From: Streptomyces sp. sk2.1
GTDB lineage: Bacteria > Actinomycetota > Actinomycetes > Streptomycetales > Streptomycetaceae
Assembly (NCBI RefSeq): GCF_008120935.1
Contig: NZ_RDBO01000083.1
Span: forward strand, 250,384 to 286,504
Direction: 5' to 3'
DNA: 36,121 nt
In this document: piece after piece, positions 32,056 to 36,121 of the stretch
How positions within the stretch are numbered: the stretch's first letter is position 1
Layout of the letters: every line of letters starts with the position of its first letter
Position numbers and translations under genes: made by a program
The notes under the pieces: generated by a model
What the model was told of the DNA's origin: nothing
Databases searched by the model: none
The model's input: the letters and a program-made list of their open reading frames with translations, nothing else

Positions 32056-32583
32056 ATGGCACTTACATTCGAGCTGGACCCCAAGTTCGACCGCACCCTG
32101 CGGGACGGCATCGCCGAGCTGTGGACCGATGTCTCCAACGCGGGCGGCGCGGTCGGCTTCGTACCGCCCGTCACGCCCGACGACATCCGGCCCGAACTGG
32201 TCAAGCACCTGGTCTCCATGGCCGAGGGCCGCACCCGGCTGCTGGTCGGCCTCGACGAGGAGGGCGCCGTGGCCGCCACCGCCTTCCTCACCCTGAACAC
32301 GCACCGGCTGATGGAGCACTGGCTCTGGCTCTACACGGTGATGGTCCACCCCCGGCACCAGGGCAAGGGCTACGGCCGCGACCTGATGGACGCCGTGGCC
32401 GGGGCCGCCCGCGGGATCGACGGGATCGAGGCCGTCCGGCTCACCTGCCGCGGCGGCACCGGCGTCGACCGGTTCTACGCCTCGTGCGGATACAAGGAGG
32501 TCGGGCGGGTGCCCGACGCGATCCGGGTCGCCGAGGGGGACGACCGCGACGACATCATCATGCTGCTGCCGCTCGGCCGGTGA
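32056..32583 (+). CDS. GNAT-family N-acetyltransferase
   Basis: This 175-aa single-domain acetyltransferase has motif A as LYTVMVHPRHQGKGYGRDLM, with the acetyl-CoA loop Q102-G-K-G-Y-G107, and a C-terminal GVDRFYASCGYKEVGRVPD that matches motif B with its Tyr. The acceptor is unknown. Its transcript looks leaderless, from the promoter at 32021-32049. Confidence 0.88.
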   Translation: MALTFELDPKFDRTLRDGIAELWTDVSNAGGAVGFVPPVTPDDIRPELVKHLVSMAEGRTRLLVGLDEEGAVAATAFLTLNTHRLMEHWLWLYTVMVHPRHQGKGYGRDLMDAVAGAARGIDGIEAVRLTCRGGTGVDRFYASCGYKEVGRVPDAIRVAEGDDRDDIIMLLPLGR

Positions 32584-32737
32584 CCGTCGGGCGTGCCGCC
32601 GGTGCCCCGGCCGGCCGGTCCCGGGCGGCGGCGCGGCGGCACCTTTGGCGGAGCCCTCCGAAGTGATCGATTCCGGGGCATGCTTCACTGGTCGGGCAGG
32701 ACCGAAGGACTGTCACACGTCGAGAGAGGGGCCAACT

Positions 32738-33034
32738 GTGTCCGCTGCCAAGCCGAGCGCGACAATCCGGTACACCGTGATGCGGCTCGGCATCTTCGTC
32801 GGATGCTTCGCCATCGCGGCCGTGGCCGTCCACTTCGGCCTGCTGCCCTCCGGGACGAACGGCTCCAATCTCGTCTGGGTGATTCTGCTCGCCCTGGTCC
32901 TCTCCGCGCCGCTCAGCTACGTACTGCTGCGCAAGCAGCGCGACGAGATGTCCGTGCAGATCGTCTCCACGGTCGACCGCGCCAAGGGGCGCCTGGAGGC
33001 GAACCGGACCCGCGAGGACCACGTCACTCCGTGA
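32738..33034 (+). CDS. DUF4229 small membrane protein
   Basis: This 98-aa protein has two membrane helices (about 16-36 and 45-64) and a charged cytosolic C-terminal half (LRKQRDEMSVQIVSTVDRAKGRLE). It fits the DUF4229 family of small actinobacterial membrane proteins of unknown function. GTG at 32738 is chosen because GAGAGGGG lies about 8 nt upstream; a longer frame to 32645 has no support. The stop codon falls inside the first unit of a 15-bp tandem repeat. Confidence 0.8.
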   Translation: MSAAKPSATIRYTVMRLGIFVGCFAIAAVAVHFGLLPSGTNGSNLVWVILLALVLSAPLSYVLLRKQRDEMSVQIVSTVDRAKGRLEANRTREDHVTP

Positions 33035-33082
33035 CCGGCCGCCCCGTGACCGGCCGCCCCGTGACCGGCCGCCCCGTGACCG
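33031..33082. repeat. 15-bp tandem repeat, three copies plus a part
   Basis: GTGACCGGCCGCCCC is repeated perfectly at 33031, 33046 and 33061, with a partial fourth copy at 33076. The first copy contains the DUF4229 stop codon, and each further copy repeats that TGA in frame. Confidence 0.9.
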
Positions 33083-33162
33083 TCTTCCCGCGGTCGTCGG
33101 ACGGCGACGAGGGGCCCGTGGGGGCTTTGTAAGCTTCCTCACAGCCGCACGCTTTTCACCCG

Positions 33163-33202
33163 AAACCCCAGCGCCGGAGCGCCCGCTCCTGTACTGGGGT
33201 TT
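33163..33202 (+). terminator. Nested hairpin with T-rich end
   Basis: AAACCCCAG (33163-33171) pairs with CTGGGGTTT (33194-33202), enclosing a small GGAGC/GCTCC hairpin, and is followed by TGTCGTG. It lies 129 nt past the DUF4229 stop and shields the symporter promoter from upstream transcription. Confidence 0.55.
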
Positions 33203-33257
33203 TGTCGTGCCCGCAGGCTCCCGGGCGGTCGGCGCCGGGGTCGCCGACGGCTCGGGG

Positions 33258-33286
33258 TCAAAGAATTACTTTGAGAACCTCAAAGT
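33258..33286. promoter_or_regulatory. Operator with three TCAAAG half-sites
   Basis: ACTTTGAG-aac-CTCAAAGT (33268-33286) is a perfect 8-bp inverted repeat. A further TCAAAG at 33258 pairs equally with the central CTTTGA across 5 nt. The site covers the -35 box of the promoter below, the position of a repressor site. The regulator is unknown. Confidence 0.6.
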
Positions 33287-33300
33287 TCAAGTGTTAACGT
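33271..33300 (+). promoter_or_regulatory. Promoter of the leader peptide/symporter unit
   Basis: TTGAGA (33271-33276) and TAACGT (33295-33300) are separated by 18 nt. The -10 box ends 7 nt before the ATG at 33308, so the leader peptide is probably read from a leaderless transcript. Confidence 0.6.
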
Positions 33301-33307
33301 ATTCGTC

Positions 33308-33415
33308 ATGAAGACCGCAGTGCGCCATCGATCCGCCGTGAGCGTCCCGCTCGTGGTGCGCCTGCACGTCGATCTCTGCCGCTGTATGTCCGCGGTCTGT
33401 TGCCGCAACGTCTGA
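33308..33415 (+). CDS. Cysteine-rich leader peptide (35 aa)
   Basis: This is a 35-aa frame, MKTAVRHRSAVSVP followed by a tail LHVDLCRCMSAVCCRNV, with cysteines at 24, 26, 31 and 32. The start is leaderless. The RLHVDLCR..SA.C pattern is that of actinobacterial putative leader peptides found before sulfur-metabolism genes. In mycobacteria, leaderless polycysteine short frames act as cysteine-responsive attenuators: ribosomes stall on Cys codons when cysteine is scarce and the downstream start becomes accessible. Here the downstream gene is a DAACS symporter 107 nt away. Attenuation is inferred; no experiment is implied. Confidence 0.72.
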   Translation: MKTAVRHRSAVSVPLVVRLHVDLCRCMSAVCCRNV

Positions 33416-33429
33416 ACCGGCATCATGCA

Positions 33430-33457
33430 GCGGCGCCGCCCCCGACGCGGGCGCCGC
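33430..33457 (+). promoter_or_regulatory. Leader hairpin between leader peptide and symporter
   Basis: GCGGCGCC / GGCGCCGC form a perfect 8-bp stem with a 12-nt loop, 14 nt after the leader stop. CTCC at 33471 could pair with the symporter Shine-Dalgarno GGAG at 33512. These are candidate parts of an attenuator. Confidence 0.4.
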
Positions 33458-33522
33458 AATCCCCGTCCCCCTCCGCACCACCGTCCCCGTGCGCCCCGAT
33501 GCGTCACATCTGGAGTGTGTCC

Positions 33523-34866
33523 GTGTCCGCGAATCCCGCGTCCACCGCAGCCGACAGCAAGCCCGGCTCCGGCTTCCGCATACCCAAGGTCCCGTTCTGG
33601 GCCCAGATCGTCGCCGGTCTCGTCCTCGGCGTCGTACTCGGCTGGCTCACCCGCACGTACGACATCGGCTGGCTCCACACCACGCTCGACAAGGTCGGCC
33701 ACATCTTCGTCCAGCTGCTGAAGCTGGCCGTCGCGCCCCTCGTCTTCTTCGCGATCCTGGTGTCGATCACCAACCTGCGCAAGGTCAACAACGCCGCCCG
33801 GCTGGCCACCCGCACCCTGCTCTGGTTCATGATCACTTCGCTGATCGCGGTCGCCATCGGTCTCGCGATCGGCCTGGTCACCAACCCGGGCTCCGGGACC
33901 GGCCTCACGCCGAAGGACGGCAAGCTGCCGGAGCACGCGGGCTCCTGGCTCGACTTCCTCACCGGCATCATCCCGGACAACGTGATCACGCCGTTCACCG
34001 AGCTGAACGTGCTCCAGATCGTCTTCATGGCCGCCGTCGCGGGCATCGCCGCGCTCCAGCTCGGCGAGAAGGCGCAGCCCATCCTCAGCCTCAGCGAATC
34101 CGTCCTGGAACTCCTCCAGAAGGCCCTGTGGTGGGTCATCCGGCTCGCCCCCATCGGCACCGTCGGCCTCATCGGCTACGCGATCGCCGACTACGGCTGG
34201 GACCTGATCGGCAAGTACGCGACGTTCACCGCCGACGTCTACATCGGCTGCGCCCTGGTGCTGTTCGGCGTGTACCCGCTGCTGCTCGCCACCGTCGCCA
34301 AGCTCAGCCCGCTGCAGTTCTTCAAGGGCGCCTGGCCGGCGATCCAGCTGGCCTTCGTCTCCCGCTCCTCGGTCGGCACCATGCCGGTCACCCAGAAGGT
34401 CACCGAGCGCCTCGGCGTCCCGAAGGAGTACGCCTCCTTCTCCGTCCCGTTCGGCGCCACCACCAAGATGGACGGCTGCGCCGCGATCTACCCGGCGCTG
34501 GCGGCGATCTTCATCGCGCAGATCTTCGACGTGCAGCTGGGTGTCGGCGACTACCTCCTGATCGCGTTCGTCTCGGTCATCGGCTCGGCGGCCACCGCCG
34601 GTCTCACCGGCGCGACGGTCATGCTGACCCTCACCCTCTCGACGCTGGGCCTCCCGCTGGAGGGCGTCGGCCTGCTCATGGCCATCGACCCGATCCTGGA
34701 CATGATGAGGACGGCCACGAACGTCGCAGGCCAAGTCGTGACGCCGTTGATCGTGGCTTCGCGGGAGAAGATCCTCGACCGCGAGGCGTACGACTCGGCC
34801 TCGTCCTCCCCGGTCGACGACGAGGCGCTCGACGCCGAGCCGCAGCGGGTGCCGGTCGCGGCGTAG
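33523..34866 (+). CDS. Dicarboxylate/amino acid:cation symporter (DAACS)
   Basis: This 447-aa member of the glutamate-transporter fold family has about eight helices and two re-entrant hairpins. The HP1 tip is SRSSVGTMP (280-288), the unwound helix 7 has TTKMDGCA (313-320) in place of NMDGT, and helix 8 has DPILDMMRTATNVAGQ (389-404). Asp393 and Arg396 sit where the substrate amino and side-chain groups bind in the archaeal homologue, but the Asp of a Na site is Gln404 and the Asn of NMDGT is Lys315. GTG at 33523 has GGAG 7 nt upstream. The cysteine-rich leader suggests cystine or another sulfur compound as substrate, as in TcyP-like members; a dicarboxylate is the alternative. Confidence 0.88.
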   Translation: MSANPASTAADSKPGSGFRIPKVPFWAQIVAGLVLGVVLGWLTRTYDIGWLHTTLDKVGHIFVQLLKLAVAPLVFFAILVSITNLRKVNNAARLATRTLLWFMITSLIAVAIGLAIGLVTNPGSGTGLTPKDGKLPEHAGSWLDFLTGIIPDNVITPFTELNVLQIVFMAAVAGIAALQLGEKAQPILSLSESVLELLQKALWWVIRLAPIGTVGLIGYAIADYGWDLIGKYATFTADVYIGCALVLFGVYPLLLATVAKLSPLQFFKGAWPAIQLAFVSRSSVGTMPVTQKVTERLGVPKEYASFSVPFGATTKMDGCAAIYPALAAIFIAQIFDVQLGVGDYLLIAFVSVIGSAATAGLTGATVMLTLTLSTLGLPLEGVGLLMAIDPILDMMRTATNVAGQVVTPLIVASREKILDREAYDSASSSPVDDEALDAEPQRVPVAA

Positions 34867-34891
34867 TACCCGCACGGACCACGGTCCTTTC

Positions 34892-34927
34892 GTGGGCCCT
34901 TCCCCCGGTCTCGGGGGAGGGGCCCAC
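34892..34927 (+). terminator. Terminator of the symporter gene
   Basis: A 15-bp stem with one U-G pair (34892-34906 with 34913-34927; arms GTGGGCCCTTCCCCC and GGGGGAGGGGCCCAC) has a 6-nt loop, 25 nt past the stop. Confidence 0.78.
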
Positions 34928-35032
34928 GGCGCGTCGTGGGGGGAGTGCCGGTGGCCGGTCGTCGTGTGGTGGGAGGGGTTTCGCGCCGTACTCTTGACCG
35001 GGAGTGGTACACGGGGGTGGGAGGAAGTCGAC

Positions 35033-35680
35033 GTGGGTGCTGTGAAGAGCAAACGGATGCCTCGGGCCGTGCGCGAACAGCAGATGATGGACGCCGCGGT
35101 GCGGACCTTCGGGCAGCGCGGGTACCGGGCGGCGTCGATGGACGAGATCGCCGAGCTGGCCGGGGTGTCCAAGCCGCTCGTCTACCTGTATCTCAACTCC
35201 AAGGAAGAACTCTTCACGGCCTGCATCAGGCGTGAGGCGAAAGCGCTGGTCGAAGCGGTGCGGGCCGGGGCGGAGCCGGGGCTTCCGGCCGATCGGCAGT
35301 TGTGGTCGGGGCTGCGGGCGTTCTTCACGCACACGGCGGAGCACCCGGACGGCTGGGCGGTGCTGCACCGGCAGGCGCGCACGCACGGGGAGCCCTTCGC
35401 CAACGAGGTGACGGTGATGCGGGACGAGATCGTTGCTTTCGTGACGGAGCTGATCGGGGCCGCGGCGCGCGAGGCGCACCATGATCCGGCGCTTCCCGAC
35501 CGGGACGTGTCGGGGCTCGCGCAGGCGCTCGTGGGGGCCGCGGAGTCGCTCGCCGGCTGGGCGAACGAGACCCCGGGCATCTCGGCGAAGGAGGCCGCGG
35601 CCACCCTGATGAACTTCTCCTGGGCGGGGCTGGAGAACCTGATGAACGGACGTCCCTGGCAGCCCCCGGCTTCTTCCTGA
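35033..35680 (+). CDS. TetR-family transcriptional regulator
   Basis: This 215-aa regulator has an N-terminal TetR helix-turn-helix (about 34-54), MDEIAELAGVSKPLVYLYLNSKEELF, then an all-helical ligand domain with the TetR_C-like pattern WAVLHRQARTHGEPFANEV. GTG at 35033 has GGAGG 9 nt upstream; GTG at 35042 is an alternative. It lies downstream of the symporter, beyond a terminator, so it has its own promoter; TTGACC at 34994 is a possible -35. Whether it binds the TCAAAG operator upstream of the symporter is open. Confidence 0.9.
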   Translation: MGAVKSKRMPRAVREQQMMDAAVRTFGQRGYRAASMDEIAELAGVSKPLVYLYLNSKEELFTACIRREAKALVEAVRAGAEPGLPADRQLWSGLRAFFTHTAEHPDGWAVLHRQARTHGEPFANEVTVMRDEIVAFVTELIGAAAREAHHDPALPDRDVSGLAQALVGAAESLAGWANETPGISAKEAAATLMNFSWAGLENLMNGRPWQPPASS

Positions 35681-35719
35681 GGGCTGTCGTCGCGCGCCCG
35701 CCGGGGGTTGCGGGACCCC

Positions 35720-36121
35720 TCAGCCGGGCTTCGGCTCCGGGTCCGGTTTCGGCTCGCGGTTCCTGGGCGGGGTGCGCAGGGTCCGGCCGGTGAGGTGGAC
35801 GCGGCCGTCGGCACCGCGCAGTCGGAAGCCGGTGGCGTCCGCCGCGTGGGTGACGGTGGAGGGCAGCAGGACAGGGGCCCTGAAGTCGGCCCGTACCCAA
35901 TGGATTTCAGCGGGCCGGGGGGCCTCGGCCAGGCAGCGGGCGACGGTCCACATGCCGTGGGCGACGGTCCGGGGGAAGCCGAGGAGCCGGGCGGTGAGCG
36001 GGTACAGGTGGATGGGGTTCCGGTCGCCCGACGCGGCGCCGTAGCGCCGTCCCAGGTCGCCGGGCAGCCGCCACTCGGCCAGGACGGGGAGCTCCGGGGA
36101 CGGGGGTGCGCTGTCCGGTGC
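35720..36121 (-). CDS. MaoC-like (R)-enoyl hydratase, C-terminal part
   Basis: Only the last 133 codons are in the window; the frame is open to the right edge, so the start lies outside. The hydratase-2 motif SGDRNPIH (Asp-x4-His) is visible, then LTARLLGFPRTVAHGMWTVAR, the usual hot-dog helix of MaoC dehydratases. The end is strand-rich (FRAPVLLPSTVTHAA) with a Pro/Lys/Arg tail. It would hydrate trans-2-enoyl-CoA or enoyl-ACP. A two-domain arrangement with another hot-dog domain upstream is possible. Confidence 0.82.
   Translation of the reverse strand, partial: APDSAPPSPELPVLAEWRLPGDLGRRYGAASGDRNPIHLYPLTARLLGFPRTVAHGMWTVARCLAEAPRPAEIHWVRADFRAPVLLPSTVTHAADATGFRLRGADGRVHLTGRTLRTPPRNREPKPDPEPKPG

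Noticed and set aside
33280..35172. 630-codon minus-strand frame over the symporter
   Set aside because: It is an antisense shadow of the DAACS gene with Gly/Arg/Asp-rich composition.
1..36121. tRNA, rRNA or a secondary-metabolite cluster
   Set aside because: No RNA gene signatures were seen by eye and no synthase modules are present; a covariance-model search would settle the tRNA point.

Overview
This window is chromosomal DNA of a Streptomyces or very close relative. The evidence is the very high G+C, strong GC3 bias, frequent GTG starts, short or leaderless 5' ends, and the gene set: futalosine menaquinone genes, DUF3558 and DUF4232 lipoproteins, and an actinobacterial hemL-to-ccs cluster. 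There are no rRNA, tRNA, CRISPR or insertion-sequence signatures. Most genes look like core functions; the unusual signals are mostly between genes.

Layout. 1-3165 (minus): a DUF2637 membrane protein whose 3' part is frameshifted by a 14-bp tandem duplication, then a perfect 108-bp inverted repeat, then two paralogous DUF3558 lipoproteins. 3327-4520 is an RtcB RNA ligase. 4735-11693 holds small metabolic and stress genes: an SDR, a GNAT, an AraC regulator divergent from a DinB-like protein, a probable beta-propeller protein, a universal stress protein paired with an Acg-type nitroreductase, and an unknown protein divergent from hemL. 12001-19939 is the heme and cytochrome c block: hemL, a histidine phosphatase, a Tat-type polysaccharide-deacetylase-like lipoprotein, then TlpA/ResA, CcdA, ResB/Ccs1 and CcsA. 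20011-24178 holds an SRPBCC protein and, convergent to it, a translationally coupled pair: a STAND-like NTPase and a membrane-anchored periplasmic-binding-fold protein. 24448-31916 is the menaquinone region: a UbiD-type decarboxylase and UbiA-type prenyltransferase, then a DUF4232 lipoprotein and a rhomboid protease, then UbiX, a 44-aa protein, an Lrp/AsnC regulator and MqnE. 32056-33034 has a GNAT and a DUF4229 membrane protein. 33258-34866 is a regulated transport unit: an operator over a promoter, a leaderless cysteine-rich leader peptide, and a DAACS symporter. It ends with a TetR regulator and the 3' part of a MaoC-type hydratase.

How the genes fit together. HemL feeds tetrapyrrole synthesis, and TlpA-CcdA-ResB-CcsA mature cytochrome c outside the membrane. 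MqnE, UbiD, UbiA and UbiX homologues make menaquinone, and UbiX supplies the prenylated flavin that UbiD needs. The middle of the window is therefore a respiratory-chain neighbourhood. The most promising leads are the 108-bp palindrome built of 9-bp units, the cysteine-leader/symporter unit, and the STAND-NTPase/anchored-receptor pair.
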